From Nonomuraea aridisoli (lineage in GTDB: Bacteria; Actinomycetota; Actinomycetes; Streptosporangiales; Streptosporangiaceae), in the NCBI RefSeq assembly GCF_003236395.1, contig NZ_POUD01000022.1, positions 1 to 55,728 of the forward strand: DNA of 55,728 nucleotides, read 5' to 3'. Below the pieces are notes generated by a model. That model worked only from the letters and a program-made list of their open reading frames with translations, ran no database searches and was not told the DNA's origin. The position numbers and the translations under genes are program-made. Below are positions 43,131 to 52,408 of the stretch, piece after piece. Within the stretch, counting starts at the first letter, position 1. Each line of letters starts with the position of its first letter.

Positions 43131-45206
43131 GTGAGGCGTGCGCTCATCGTGCTGGCCGTGCTGGTCGGCCAGCTGCTGGCCGGGCACGGCCCGCTCGCCG
43201 GGCCGGCCAGGGCGGACGACGCCGGCGGCAGGGTCGCTCTCATCGGCGTGCCCGCCCTGCACTGGAACGACATCACCCCGTCCGACACACCCCACCTGTG
43301 GAAGCTGGCCGCCTCCAGCGCGATCGGCTCCCTGTCGGTGCGCACGGTCGGCAACGTGACCTGCCCGTACGACGGCTGGCTGACCGTGTCGGCCGGCACC
43401 AGGTCGGCGGCCGGCTACCGCTGCGGCGCGCCCCCCACGCCCGAGAAGCAGGGCGACGGCGCGGTCATCCCCGGCTACCGCTACCTCATCGACGTGGCCG
43501 GGCAGCGCTACGCCGGCACCCTCGGCCAGTCGCTCAAGACGGCCGGCCAGTGCTCGGTCGCGATCGGCCCGGGCGCCGCGCTGGCGCTGGCCGACCAGCA
43601 GGGCGCGGTCCGGAGCTACCGCGACTCCGCCACGGGCCTCACCACCGCCGACCTGGAGCGCTGCCGGATGGTCGCGATGGACGTCGACGACCTCGTCGCC
43701 CCCTACCTCAAGGACGGCCCGCTGCCCGCCGAGCCAGAGCTGCTCGGCCCCGCCGAGCGGCGCCAGGCGCTGCGCCAGGCCGACGCCGAGGTGGGCGCGC
43801 TGCTCACCGCCCTGCCCGCCGGCACGACGGTGCTGCTGGCGGGGATGTCCGACCACGGCTCGGTGCCCCACCTGCGGGTGTCGGCGCTGCAGCGGCCGGG
43901 CGCCGAGGGCCGCCTGCTCGGCGCCGCCTCCACCCGCCGCGACGACATCTCGATCCTGCCCGACCTGACCGCCACCGTGCTCGCCGAGCTCGGCGTCGCC
44001 GTGCCGCCTACCGTCGTGGGCGTGCCGCTGCGGGTCGGCGACCCCGGCGCCACCGTCGAGCAGCTGCGGCGGGCCGACGCCAGCGCCCAGACGATGCGCT
44101 CGGCCAAGGGCCAGTACTTCACCGCGCTGGCGGTGATCCAGGTCCTGTTCTACGTCGGCGCCTTCCTGCTGCTGCGCCGCCGCACCCACTGGCGCTGGCT
44201 GCGCGTGGCGGCCGTGGCCGTGGCGGCCCTGCCGGTCACCTCGTTCCTGGTCAACCTGCTGCCGTGGAGCGACCACGTGGGGCTGTTCGGCGGCATGCTC
44301 GCGTGGTGGGCGGCGATCACCGTGCTGGCGCTCGCCGGGCCCTGGCGGCGCAGGCCGCTCGGCCCGCTGGCCGTGGTCGCCGGCGTCACCGCGCTGACGC
44401 TCGTCGCCGACCTGCTCACCGGCACCACGCTCCAGCTCAACAGCTTCATGGGCTACAGCGCCGAGCAGGGCGCCCGCTACTTCGGCCTGGGCAACATCCC
44501 GTTCGCGCTGCTGGCGACCGGCACGCTGCTGAGCACCACCGTGATCGCGCACCGGTGGCCGGGCAAGGTGGGCGTGGCCGCGATCGTGGTGCTGGGGGCG
44601 ATCGCGATGGTGCTGGGCGGGTCGGGCCTCGGCAGCGACTTCGGCGGGGTGATCGCGTTCGTGCCGGGCATCGCGGTGACGGCGCTGATCCTGTCGGGCA
44701 AGCGGGTGTCGCTGGCGAAGCTGGCGGCGTTCTGCGTGGCCGGCGGGGTGATCGTGATGGGCTTCGCCTGGTACAACTACCTGCAGCCGCCCGCCGAGCA
44801 GACCCACCTCGGCAGGTTCGTCGGGCAGGTGCTGACCGGGGAGGCGTTCGATGTCATCTGGCGCAAGCTGGAGGCCATGCTGGCCACCCTGCTCAGCCCC
44901 AACCTGATGCCGATCGTGATCGTCGCCGTGGCGTTCCTCGTCTACGCGATCCTGCGGCCCGAGCAGGCGTCGGCGGGGGTGGTGCCGGCGGCGTTCGAGC
45001 ACTCCCCCGCGCTGCGGGCCGGGCTGATCGGCACGCTCGTCAGCGGCGTGGTCGGGATGCTGGTCAACGACTCCGGCGCGGCCGTGCTGTCCATGGCGCT
45101 GGCGCTGGCCGTGCCGCTGCTGCTGGCCACCGGCATCGGCGCGGTGGCCTTCGGCCGTGGGTCAGCCCCAGGCGTCGGCGAGCAGTTGTCGGGTGTCCCG
45201 AAGTAG
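43131..45206 (+). CDS. Large membrane protein with an exported alkaline phosphatase-like domain
   Basis: The protein has 691 residues. A signal or anchor helix (RALIVLAVLVGQLLAG) leads to a roughly 310-residue extracytoplasmic domain with an alkaline phosphatase-superfamily feel (VALIGVPALHWNDI, TVLLAGMSDHGS, DLTATVLAELGV), then at least ten membrane helices. Catalytic metal ligands of active phosphatases are not clearly preserved. GTG 43131 has GGGAGG eight bases upstream. The last 45 bases overlap the convergent HIT gene. Related actinobacterial proteins are of unknown function; an envelope role is a guess. Confidence 0.78.
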   Translation: MRRALIVLAVLVGQLLAGHGPLAGPARADDAGGRVALIGVPALHWNDITPSDTPHLWKLAASSAIGSLSVRTVGNVTCPYDGWLTVSAGTRSAAGYRCGAPPTPEKQGDGAVIPGYRYLIDVAGQRYAGTLGQSLKTAGQCSVAIGPGAALALADQQGAVRSYRDSATGLTTADLERCRMVAMDVDDLVAPYLKDGPLPAEPELLGPAERRQALRQADAEVGALLTALPAGTTVLLAGMSDHGSVPHLRVSALQRPGAEGRLLGAASTRRDDISILPDLTATVLAELGVAVPPTVVGVPLRVGDPGATVEQLRRADASAQTMRSAKGQYFTALAVIQVLFYVGAFLLLRRRTHWRWLRVAAVAVAALPVTSFLVNLLPWSDHVGLFGGMLAWWAAITVLALAGPWRRRPLGPLAVVAGVTALTLVADLLTGTTLQLNSFMGYSAEQGARYFGLGNIPFALLATGTLLSTTVIAHRWPGKVGVAAIVVLGAIAMVLGGSGLGSDFGGVIAFVPGIAVTALILSGKRVSLAKLAAFCVAGGVIVMGFAWYNYLQPPAEQTHLGRFVGQVLTGEAFDVIWRKLEAMLATLLSPNLMPIVIVAVAFLVYAILRPEQASAGVVPAAFEHSPALRAGLIGTLVSGVVGMLVNDSGAAVLSMALALAVPLLLATGIGAVAFGRGSAPGVGEQLSGVPK

Positions 45207-45692
45207 CTGCGGCAGCACCTTGGTCTGGGCGACGACCGGCATGAAGTTGGTGTCGCCGCCCCACCGGGGCACGACGTGCTGGTGCAGGTGGGCGGCGATG
45301 CCGGCGCCCGCGACGTGGCCGAGGTTCATGCCGACGTTGAAGCCCTGCGCGCCGCTGGCCTTGCGCAGCGCCCGCAGCGACTTCTGGGTGTACTCGCCGA
45401 GCTCGGCCACCTCGGCGGCGTCGAGCTCGTCGTAGTCGGACACATGCCGGTACGGCACCACCATCAGGTGGCCGGAGTTGTACGGGTAGAGGTTGAGCAC
45501 CGCGTAGACCGCCGCGCCCCTCGCCACGATCAGGCCGTCCTCGTCGCTCATCGTCGGGATGACGTCGAACGGGCATCCCTCTCCGGGGTCGCTGCCGGTC
45601 GGCTTGTTCTCGCCCTTGATGTAGGCCATGCGATGCGGGGTCCACAGACGCTGGAAGTTGTCGGGGGCCCCTGCCCCTGCCTGATCGTGCAT
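45162..45692 (-). CDS. HIT-family hydrolase, Ap4A phosphorylase-like
   Basis: The protein has 176 residues with the histidine triad HLHQHVVPR. NLYPYNSGHLMVVPYRHV and the WGGDTNF segment match the mycobacterial HIT protein that lies next to pgsA and acts as a diadenosine tetraphosphate phosphorylase. In that lineage the gene order is thrS-HIT-pgsA; here other genes have entered between HIT and pgsA. ATG 45692 is preferred, without a clear ribosome binding site (possibly leaderless); ATG 45704 is an alternative. Confidence 0.88.
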   Translation of the reverse strand: MHDQAGAGAPDNFQRLWTPHRMAYIKGENKPTGSDPGEGCPFDVIPTMSDEDGLIVARGAAVYAVLNLYPYNSGHLMVVPYRHVSDYDELDAAEVAELGEYTQKSLRALRKASGAQGFNVGMNLGHVAGAGIAAHLHQHVVPRWGGDTNFMPVVAQTKVLPQLLRDTRQLLADAWG

Positions 45693-45771
45693 AACTAGCA
45701 GCATATGACCACGGACAAACGGGGTGCTCTTCCGGCACAATCCTGATCATTCCCCCCGACAGGAGATCGCC

Positions 45772-46260
45772 ATGACCGACACCGTGACCGAGCAGTCCGC
45801 CCCCGAGCAGTCCGACGGGCCTTCGTACATCGAGGCGCCGGCCACCGACTCGGCCGTGAAGGGGCGCATCAAGGTGGCCGACGAGGTGGTCGAGAAGGTC
45901 GCCGCGCTGGCCGCGCTGGAGGTCGAGGGCGTCGCGGACATGGGCGGCGACCTCGCGCGCGCCTTCGAGTCCGTACGCGACCGCATCGGCCTCGGCTCAC
46001 GCCGCGCCAACCAGGGCGTCAACGCCCAGATCCACAACGGCGAGGTGGCCGTGAGCCTGACGATCGTGGTCGAGTACGGCCACGTCGTCATGGACGTCGC
46101 CTCCGAGGTCAAGACCAACGTGGCCATGATCGTCAGCCGGATGCTGGGCATGCGGGTCATGGAGGTCAACGTGACCGTGGACGACGTCCGCCTTCCCGGC
46201 GACACCCGACCCGCCCCGGGCGACCCGGCCGCCGACGAGGAGCCCTCTTCCGCCGCCTGA
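45772..46260 (+). CDS. Asp23/Gls24-family envelope stress protein
   Basis: The protein has 162 residues. The Asp23 domain is clear: GRIKVADEVVEKVAALAALEV, then VAVSLTIVVEYGHVVMDVASEV and VNVTVDDVRLPGD. The N-terminus and C-terminal tail are acidic and disordered. Family members are associated with alkaline or envelope stress and often occur as paralogues in actinobacteria. AGGAG lies six bases before ATG 45772; the longer upstream frame is rejected. It is divergent from the HIT gene. Confidence 0.9.
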   Translation: MTDTVTEQSAPEQSDGPSYIEAPATDSAVKGRIKVADEVVEKVAALAALEVEGVADMGGDLARAFESVRDRIGLGSRRANQGVNAQIHNGEVAVSLTIVVEYGHVVMDVASEVKTNVAMIVSRMLGMRVMEVNVTVDDVRLPGDTRPAPGDPAADEEPSSAA

Positions 46261-46311
46261 CGGGGCGTTTCCCGGGTTCACATCCGGCGTGCGGCTGTCA
46301 GGATGAGACAC

Positions 46312-47034
46312 ATGACGGATCAGCTCGAGCCCATGCCCGAAGACTGGCAGCGTGCCCTGGCCATCGTGGCCCACCCCGACGACCTCGAGTACGGCTGCGC
46401 CTCCGCCGTGGCGGTCTGGACCGACGCGGGGCGCGAGGTCGTGTACGTGATGGTGACCCGCGGCGAGGCGGGCATCGACACCCTCGAACCGGTCAAGGCC
46501 GCGGCGGTGCGCGAGCAGGAGGAGCGGGCCAGCGCGGCGGTCGTCGGGGTCGGCCGGGTGGAGTTCCTCGGCCACGCCGACGGCGTCGTCGAGTACGGTA
46601 CGGCGCTGCGCCGAGACCTGGCCGCCGCCATCCGCCGGCACCGCCCCGAACTGGTGATCACCCTCAACCCCGCCGACACCTGGCAGGACACGTACTGGAA
46701 CACGCCCGACCACCGGGCGGTCGGCCGGGCCGTGCTCGACGCGGCCGGTGACGCCGGCAACCGCTGGATCTTCCCCGACGCCGGCGGCGAGCCGTGGGAC
46801 GGCGTGCGCTGGGTGGCCGTGGCCGGCAGCGACTCCCCCACCCACGCCGTGGACGTGACGGACGGCCTGGAGCGGGGTGTGCGCTCGCTGCTGGAGCACC
46901 GTGCCTACATCGAGGCGCTGACCGACGAGGACCCGGAGGCGTACGCGCGCGGCCTCATCGAGGGCTTCGCCCGGCAGGAGGCCGAACGCTTCGGCGGGCG
47001 CCCGGCGGTCACGTTCCGGCTCTTCCCCCGCTAG
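46312..47034 (+). CDS. PIG-L/LmbE-family deacetylase
   Basis: The protein has 240 residues. The zinc-binding AHPDDLEYG motif is near the N-terminus (HPDD at about 21-24), with DHRAVGRAVLDAA supplying the third ligand. Family members deacetylate N-acetylglucosamine-containing substrates, such as GlcNAc-inositol in mycothiol synthesis or mycothiol conjugates (Mca). WNTPDHRAVG and the length fit, but mshB and mca types cannot be told apart here. ATG 46312 is preferred, with AGGA eight bases upstream; ATG 46303 is in frame. Confidence 0.88.
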   Translation: MTDQLEPMPEDWQRALAIVAHPDDLEYGCASAVAVWTDAGREVVYVMVTRGEAGIDTLEPVKAAAVREQEERASAAVVGVGRVEFLGHADGVVEYGTALRRDLAAAIRRHRPELVITLNPADTWQDTYWNTPDHRAVGRAVLDAAGDAGNRWIFPDAGGEPWDGVRWVAVAGSDSPTHAVDVTDGLERGVRSLLEHRAYIEALTDEDPEAYARGLIEGFARQEAERFGGRPAVTFRLFPR

Positions 47035-47044
47035 CCCCGTCGGG

Positions 47045-47078
47045 CGGCGGAGCGGCCTCTACGGGAGCCGCTCCGCCG
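47045..47078. terminator. Bidirectional terminator between the deacetylase gene and thrS
   Basis: A 12-bp perfect stem (47045-47056 with 47067-47078) and a ten-base loop fill the 52-bp gap between the two convergent stops. Confidence 0.85.
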
Positions 47079-47086
47079 GCGGCCGG

Positions 47087-49048
47087 TCAGACCTGGACGC
47101 GGTGCTCGACGGCGCTGACGATCTCGGCGATCGCGTCGTCGATCGGGACGCCGTTCTTCTGCTCGCCGTTGCGGTAGCGGAACGACACCGCGCCGCCCGC
47201 GATGTCGTCGTCACCCGCGAGCAGCATGTACGGCACCTTGGCCTTCTGCGCGTTGCGGATCTTCTTCTGCATCCGGTCGTCGGAGGCGTCGACCTCCACG
47301 CGGATGCCGCGCTCACGCAGCCGCTTGGCGACGTCCTGGAGGTAGGGCACGTGGGCGTCGGCGATCGGGATGCCGACGACCTGCACCGGGGCCAGCCAGG
47401 CCGGGAAGGCGCCCGCGTAGTGCTCGACCAGCACGCCGAAGAAGCGCTCGATCGAGCCGAACAGCGCCCGGTGGATCATCACGGGACGCTTGCGGGTGCC
47501 GTCGGCCGCCTGGTACTCGAGCTCGAACAGCTCGGGCAGGTTGAAGTCGAGCTGGATGGTCGACATCTGCCAGGTGCGGCCGATCGCGTCGCGGGCCTGG
47601 ACGGAGATCTTGGGGCCGTAGAAGGCGGCGCCGCCCGGGTCGAGCACGAGCTCGAGCTTCTCGGCCTCGGCCACCTCGCGCAGCGTCTGGGTGGCCTCCT
47701 CCCACACCTCGTCGGAGCCGACGAACTTCTGCGGGTCCTTCGTCGACAGCTCGAGGTAGAAGTCCTCGAGCCCGTAGTCGCGCAGCAGGGCGAGCACGAA
47801 GCGCAGCAGCGAGGTCAGCTCGTCGCGCATCTGCTCGTGGGTGCAGTAGATGTGGGCGTCGTCCTGCGTCATGCCGCGCACGCGGGTGAGGCCGTGGACC
47901 ACGCCGGACTTCTCGTAGCGGTAGACCGTGCCGAACTCGAACAGCCGCAGCGGCAGCTCACGGTAGGAACGCCCGCGCGCCCGGTAGATCAGGTTGTGCA
48001 TCGGGCAGTTCATCGGCTTCAGGTAGTAGCGCGCCCCCTCCAGCTCCATGGGAGGGAACATGCCGTCCTTGTACCAGTCGAGGTGGCCCGAGACCTGGTA
48101 GAGGTGCTCCTTGGTGATGTGGGGCGTGTTGACGAACTCGTAGCCCGCCTCCTCGTGGCGGCGGCGCGAGTAGTCCTCCATCACCTTGCGGACCACGCCG
48201 CCCTTGGGGTGGAAGACGGCCAGGCCCGAGCCCAGCTCGTCGGGGAAGCTGAACAGGTCGAGCTCGGCGCCCAGCTTGCGGTGGTCGCGCTTCTCGGCCT
48301 CCTCCAGCAGGTGGAGGTAGTCGTCCTGCTTCTCGCGCGACTCCCAGGCGGTGCCGTAGATGCGCTGCAGCTGCGGGTTCTTCTCGCTGCCGCGCCAGTA
48401 GGCGCCGCCGGAGCGCATGAGCTTGAACGCGGGGATCGACCGGGTGGACGGCACGTGCGGGCCGCGGCACAGGTCCTTCCACTTCAGCTCGCCGGTCTTG
48501 GGGTCGAGGTTGTCGTAGATGGTCAGCTCGCCGGCCCCCACCTCGACGGACTCCTCGTCGGCCGCCCCGCCCTTGAGCCCGATCAGCTCCAGTTTGTACG
48601 GCTCGGCCGCCAGCTCCGCGCGCGCCTCCTCGTCGGTGACGACCCGGCGGGAGAACAGCTGCCCCTGCTTGACGATCTCGCGCATGCGCTTCTCGACGCG
48701 CTTGAGGTCGTCGGGGTGGAAGGCCTGCTTGACGTCGAAGTCGTAGTAGAAGCCGTTCTCGACGGGCGGGCCGATGCCCAGCTTGGCCTCGGGGAACAGC
48801 TCCTGCACGGCCTGGGCCATGACGTGGGCGGTGGAGTGGCGCACGATCGCCCGGCCGGCGTCGCTGGAGACCTCGATCGGCTCGACCACGTCGCCGTCGG
48901 CCAGCGACCAGGCGAGGTCACGCGGCTCGCCGTTGACGCGGGCCGCGATGACGGTGCGGCCGTCCGCCTCCAGCGCCTGCCCGGCCGTCGTGCCGGCCGC
49001 GACCACACGCTCGGCTCCGGCGAGGGTGATGCGTAGCTCGGCTGACAC
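47087..49048 (-). CDS. thrS: Threonyl-tRNA synthetase
   Basis: The protein has 653 residues with the bacterial ThrRS domain order: TGS domain ([18 protein letters not shown]), editing domain ([13 protein letters not shown], a HxxxH-type site that hydrolyses Ser-tRNA-Thr), catalytic core with zinc ligands in [11 protein letters not shown], motif 2 around [20 protein letters not shown], motif 3 around [20 protein letters not shown], and an anticodon-binding domain ([17 protein letters not shown]). GTG 49048 has AAGGGAG five bases upstream and is preferred to the in-frame start at 49084. Confidence 0.96.
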   Translation of the reverse strand: MSAELRITLAGAERVVAAGTTAGQALEADGRTVIAARVNGEPRDLAWSLADGDVVEPIEVSSDAGRAIVRHSTAHVMAQAVQELFPEAKLGIGPPVENGFYYDFDVKQAFHPDDLKRVEKRMREIVKQGQLFSRRVVTDEEARAELAAEPYKLELIGLKGGAADEESVEVGAGELTIYDNLDPKTGELKWKDLCRGPHVPSTRSIPAFKLMRSGGAYWRGSEKNPQLQRIYGTAWESREKQDDYLHLLEEAEKRDHRKLGAELDLFSFPDELGSGLAVFHPKGGVVRKVMEDYSRRRHEEAGYEFVNTPHITKEHLYQVSGHLDWYKDGMFPPMELEGARYYLKPMNCPMHNLIYRARGRSYRELPLRLFEFGTVYRYEKSGVVHGLTRVRGMTQDDAHIYCTHEQMRDELTSLLRFVLALLRDYGLEDFYLELSTKDPQKFVGSDEVWEEATQTLREVAEAEKLELVLDPGGAAFYGPKISVQARDAIGRTWQMSTIQLDFNLPELFELEYQAADGTRKRPVMIHRALFGSIERFFGVLVEHYAGAFPAWLAPVQVVGIPIADAHVPYLQDVAKRLRERGIRVEVDASDDRMQKKIRNAQKAKVPYMLLAGDDDIAGGAVSFRYRNGEQKNGVPIDDAIAEIVSAVEHRVQV

Positions 49049-49114
49049 GGTGACTCCCTTGGGATCGCGCTCGATGACGGGCACCGAGGCTGGTTCGAAT
49101 GGTGAACACCGATG

Positions 49115-49723
49115 CTATCGCGGGCGAAACCCCATCCTGGTCAGCTCCTTGCGGCTGCCGTGGAAGACGTTGCGGTCGAGGGGCCTGTTGTCGTACTGGT
49201 GGATGGTCCAGTCGTTCCAGGGCTGGGGTATCGCGGGCTCCCCGCGCGGGCGCTCCGGGCTGGCGATCCACAGCGGATATTCGGCCAGCCCGGCGCAGTG
49301 GCCGTTCTGCGCGAACGTGTGGAAGGTGTAGATGAACGGCCGCACGCCGGTGTGCCGTTCGACGTAGTGGCACCACCGGCGCGCGTAGCGGGCGACCCGC
49401 TCGGGGCGCAGCCCGTCGTTGGTCTCCAGGTCGAGCGCGATCAGGTCGCCGCGGCGCAGGCCGCCGGCCGACCTGATCACGCCCAGGAAGTGACGCGCCT
49501 GCTCCAGGGGGTCGCCCTTGGGGCGGGCGAAGTGGTAGGCGCCGCACACGATCCAGCTTTCCCGCATGCCGTTCCAGTTGCGCGGAAACCACTTGTCGGT
49601 GTAATCGCCGCCCTCGCTCGCCTTGGCGAAGGCGAAGGCGACTCCTCGGTCGGCGTGGCCGGCCCAATTGACCGTGCCCTGCCAGTTCGACACGTCTATG
49701 CCCTGCAGCAAGCGCTTCTTCAC
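49115..49723 (-). CDS. GH25-family lysozyme-like glycoside hydrolase without a signal peptide
   Basis: The protein has 202 residues. The GH25 fold is marked by GIDVSNWQGTVNW (Asp10), FAFAKASEG and IALDLETND (Asp98, Glu100), the acidic residues used to cut peptidoglycan. The C-terminal WTIHQYDNRPL strand is typical. It begins MKKRLLQGID with no export signal, and the GTG start has only a weak ribosome binding site. No holin or phage gene is near, so how it reaches the wall, if it does, is unclear. Confidence 0.87.
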   Translation of the reverse strand: MKKRLLQGIDVSNWQGTVNWAGHADRGVAFAFAKASEGGDYTDKWFPRNWNGMRESWIVCGAYHFARPKGDPLEQARHFLGVIRSAGGLRRGDLIALDLETNDGLRPERVARYARRWCHYVERHTGVRPFIYTFHTFAQNGHCAGLAEYPLWIASPERPRGEPAIPQPWNDWTIHQYDNRPLDRNVFHGSRKELTRMGFRPR

Positions 49724-49753
49724 CTTGCCGGAGTTTATTGAGACCTGCCCTGA

Positions 49754-50653
49754 TCAGCCCTTCGCCGCGCCGATCAGGAGGGTACGGGTGCGTTCCCGGT
49801 TGGCGAACGGGGAGGCCACGAAGTCGGTCACGCCGGCCTGCCGCAGCTCGTCGAGCTTGGCCAGCACGGTGTCCTCGTCACCCACGATCGCCACGTCGCC
49901 GGGCCCGGCCGCGCCCTCCCGGTCGAGCATCGCGCGGTAGGACGGCAGGCGGCCGTACATCGAGAAGATCTCGTTGGCGCGGGCGACGGCGCCGGCCGGG
50001 TCGTCGGTGACGCAGATGGGCAGCGCGCACACGACGCGCGGCTCGTCGCGCCCGGCCTCGGCGGCCGCGGCCCTGATGGTCGGGGCGATGTGCTCGGCAA
50101 CCGTCTTCGGCCCGGTCATCCACAGGACGGTGCCGGCGGCCACCGTGCCTGCCAGCTTGAGCATGCGCGGCCCGAGCGCCGCCACGAGCACGGGGACGCC
50201 GGCGCCCGGCGCGGTGATGCGGATGTTGGCCTTGAGCGTCTCACCCTCGTAGGAGACCTGCTCGCCCTTCGCGGCGGGGACGAGGATGTCGAGGTACTCC
50301 TTCATGTGCCGGCCGGGGCGCTCGAAGCTGTAGCCGAAGACGTTCTCGATGACGACCTTGTGCGACAGGCCGATGCCGAGGGTGAACCGGCCGCCGAGCG
50401 CGGCGTTGGCGGTCATGGCCTGCTGGGCGAGCACGGCCGGGTGGCGCGGGTAGGTCGGCACCACGGCGGTGCCCAGCTCGATGGGCGGGGCCTGCGCGCC
50501 CGCCGCGGCCAGGGCGGTGATGGCGTCGAGGCCGAAGATGTTGGACAGCCAGGCCGAGGTGAAGCCGTCGTCCGCCGCGCGGGCGATCTGGTCGCGGAGG
50601 GCGCCGATGGGGTCGTCCCCCTGGGGTTCGGCGAGGAGGTATCCGTAGCGCAT
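49754..50653 (-). CDS. LLM-class F420-dependent oxidoreductase
   Basis: The protein has 299 residues with a luciferase-like (TIM-barrel) fold. It begins [56 protein letters not shown] and [17 protein letters not shown] are typical of F420-binding family members in actinobacteria. The substrate is unknown. ATG 50653 has GGAG nine bases before it, inside a small hairpin (50658-50672). It is divergent from the phosphoglucomutase gene. Confidence 0.9.
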   Translation of the reverse strand: MRYGYLLAEPQGDDPIGALRDQIARAADDGFTSAWLSNIFGLDAITALAAAGAQAPPIELGTAVVPTYPRHPAVLAQQAMTANAALGGRFTLGIGLSHKVVIENVFGYSFERPGRHMKEYLDILVPAAKGEQVSYEGETLKANIRITAPGAGVPVLVAALGPRMLKLAGTVAAGTVLWMTGPKTVAEHIAPTIRAAAAEAGRDEPRVVCALPICVTDDPAGAVARANEIFSMYGRLPSYRAMLDREGAAGPGDVAIVGDEDTVLAKLDELRQAGVTDFVASPFANRERTRTLLIGAAKG

Positions 50654-50657
50654 AGAA

Positions 50658-50672
50658 CAGAACTCCGTTCTG
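50658..50672 (-). promoter_or_regulatory. Hairpin enclosing the ribosome binding site of the LLM oxidoreductase gene
   Basis: CAGAAC and GTTCTG form a perfect 6-bp inverted repeat with a three-base loop; read as RNA, the GGAG sequence lies across the loop and stem. It could reduce translation or be a small operator. Confidence 0.35.
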
Positions 50673-50740
50673 GTGACTGAGGCGAATGTATCTCGTCTCC
50701 GCCCGGCCGGGCGGTACCCGGCCGGGGCGCGGCCGATTTG

Positions 50741-50746
50741 TAAAGT
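50741..50746 (+). promoter_or_regulatory. -10 element of a probable leaderless pgm promoter
   Basis: TAAAGT ends seven bases before the pgm ATG, and no ribosome binding site is present, which suggests that the mRNA starts at or near the ATG. Confidence 0.4.
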
Positions 50747-50753
50747 GGGCTGC

Positions 50754-52385
50754 ATGACGCACGAACGCGCGGGACAGCCCGCCCGGCCTTCGGACCTGGT
50801 CGACGTCGCACGGCTGGTGACGTCCTACTACGCCCTGCGTCCCGACCCCGTGGAGGTGGGGCAGCGGGTGGCGTTCGGCACGTCGGGGCATCGCGGGTCG
50901 TCGCTGAGGACGGCGTTCAACGAGGAGCACATCCTCGCCACGACGCAGGCGATCTGCGAATACCGGCGGGCGCAGGGCACCGACGGACCGCTCTTCCTCG
51001 GCATCGACACCCACGCGCTGTCGGAGCCGGCGCGGGTGTCGGCGCTGGAGGTGCTGGCCGCCAACGAGGTCGAGGTGCTCATCGACACGCGCGACGGCTA
51101 CACGCCGACGCCCGCCGTCTCCCACGCCATCCTGCGGCACAACCGCGACCGCGCCTCCGGCCTCGCCGACGGCGTGGTCATCACTCCGTCGCACAACCCG
51201 CCGTCCGACGGCGGGTTCAAGTACAACCCGCCGCACGGCGGGCCCGCCGACACCGACGCGACCTCCTGGATCCAGGACCGCGCCAACCGGCTGCTGCAGG
51301 ACGGCCTCAAGGGCGTGCGCCGAATCCCCTACACCGCCGCGCTCTCCCGGGCCGGGCGTCACGACTTCCTCGGCGCGTACGTGGACGACCTGCCGTCCGT
51401 GGTGGACCTCGACGCCGTCCGGGCGGCCGGCGTGCGCATCGGCGCCGACCCGCTGGGCGGGGCGAGCGTGGCCTACTGGGGCGAGATCGCCGAGCGGCAC
51501 CGGCTCGACCTGACCGTGGTCAACCCGCTGGTCGACCCGACGTGGCGGTTCATGACGCTCGACTGGGACGGCAAGATCCGGATGGACTGCTCGTCGCCGT
51601 ACGCGATGGCCTCGCTCATCGAGAACCGCGACAGGTACGACGTCTCCACGGGCAACGACGCCGACGCCGACCGGCACGGCATCGTCACGCCCGACGGCGG
51701 GCTGATGAACCCCAACCACTACCTCGCCGTGGCCATCTCCTACCTGTACGCCCACCGCGACGGCTGGCCGTCCGCGGCCGGGGTGGGCAAGACCATGGTC
51801 AGCAGCGGGATCATCGACCGGGTGGCCGAGTCGCTGGGCCGGCGGCTGTACGAGGTGCCGGTGGGCTTCAAGTGGTTCGTGCCGGGGCTGCTGGACGGCT
51901 CGCTGGGGTTCGGCGGCGAGGAGAGCGCGGGGGCGTCGTTCCTGCGCCGCGACGGGTCGGTGTGGTCCACCGACAAGGACGGCCTCATCCTGGCGCTGCT
52001 GGCCTCCGAGATCCTGGCCGTCACCGGGAAGTCGCCGAGCGAGCACTACCGCGAGCTGACCGGGCGCTTCGGGGAGCCCGCGTACGCGCGGGTGGACGCG
52101 CCGGCCACGCGCGAGGAGAAGGCCGTGCTCGGCAGGCTGTCGGCCGAGCAGATGACGGCCTCGTCGCTGGCCGGGGAGCCGATCACGGCGGTGCAGACGT
52201 CGGCGCCGGGCAACGGGGCCGCGCTGGGCGGGGTGAAGGTCTCGACGCGGAGCGCCTGGTTCGCGGCCCGGCCGTCCGGGACCGAGGACGTGTACAAGAT
52301 CTACGCCGAGTCCTTCAAGGGCCCCGACCACCTGGCCAAGGTCCAGGAGGAGGCCCGCTCCCTCGTCTCGGCCGCCCTGGGCTGA
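50754..52385 (+). CDS. pgm: Alpha-D-glucose-specific phosphoglucomutase
   Basis: The protein has 543 residues. It interconverts glucose 1-phosphate and glucose 6-phosphate. The four active-site loops are present: the phosphoserine loop TPSHNPP (Ser about 146), metal-binding NDADADRHG, sugar-binding [10 protein letters not shown], and phosphate-binding [10 protein letters not shown]. The N-terminal [13 protein letters not shown] is characteristic of this subfamily. ATG 50754 follows an apparent -10 box, and the in-frame upstream extension is rejected. It provides glucose 1-phosphate for glycogen and cell-wall sugar nucleotides. Confidence 0.95.
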   Translation: MTHERAGQPARPSDLVDVARLVTSYYALRPDPVEVGQRVAFGTSGHRGSSLRTAFNEEHILATTQAICEYRRAQGTDGPLFLGIDTHALSEPARVSALEVLAANEVEVLIDTRDGYTPTPAVSHAILRHNRDRASGLADGVVITPSHNPPSDGGFKYNPPHGGPADTDATSWIQDRANRLLQDGLKGVRRIPYTAALSRAGRHDFLGAYVDDLPSVVDLDAVRAAGVRIGADPLGGASVAYWGEIAERHRLDLTVVNPLVDPTWRFMTLDWDGKIRMDCSSPYAMASLIENRDRYDVSTGNDADADRHGIVTPDGGLMNPNHYLAVAISYLYAHRDGWPSAAGVGKTMVSSGIIDRVAESLGRRLYEVPVGFKWFVPGLLDGSLGFGGEESAGASFLRRDGSVWSTDKDGLILALLASEILAVTGKSPSEHYRELTGRFGEPAYARVDAPATREEKAVLGRLSAEQMTASSLAGEPITAVQTSAPGNGAALGGVKVSTRSAWFAARPSGTEDVYKIYAESFKGPDHLAKVQEEARSLVSAALG

Positions 52386-52408
52386 GCGGCCGGGACGGTC
52401 GGTGGGGG

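Noticed and set aside
41415..45002. 1195-residue open frame on the minus strand across the DUF187 and membrane-protein genes
   Set aside because: It runs antisense through two well-supported genes and their intergenic terminator, and its sequence is low-complexity without motifs.
49115..49723. Prophage remnant around the GH25 hydrolase
   Set aside because: The flanking genes are thrS and an F420-dependent oxidoreductase. No integrase, structural, holin or attachment-site features were seen.
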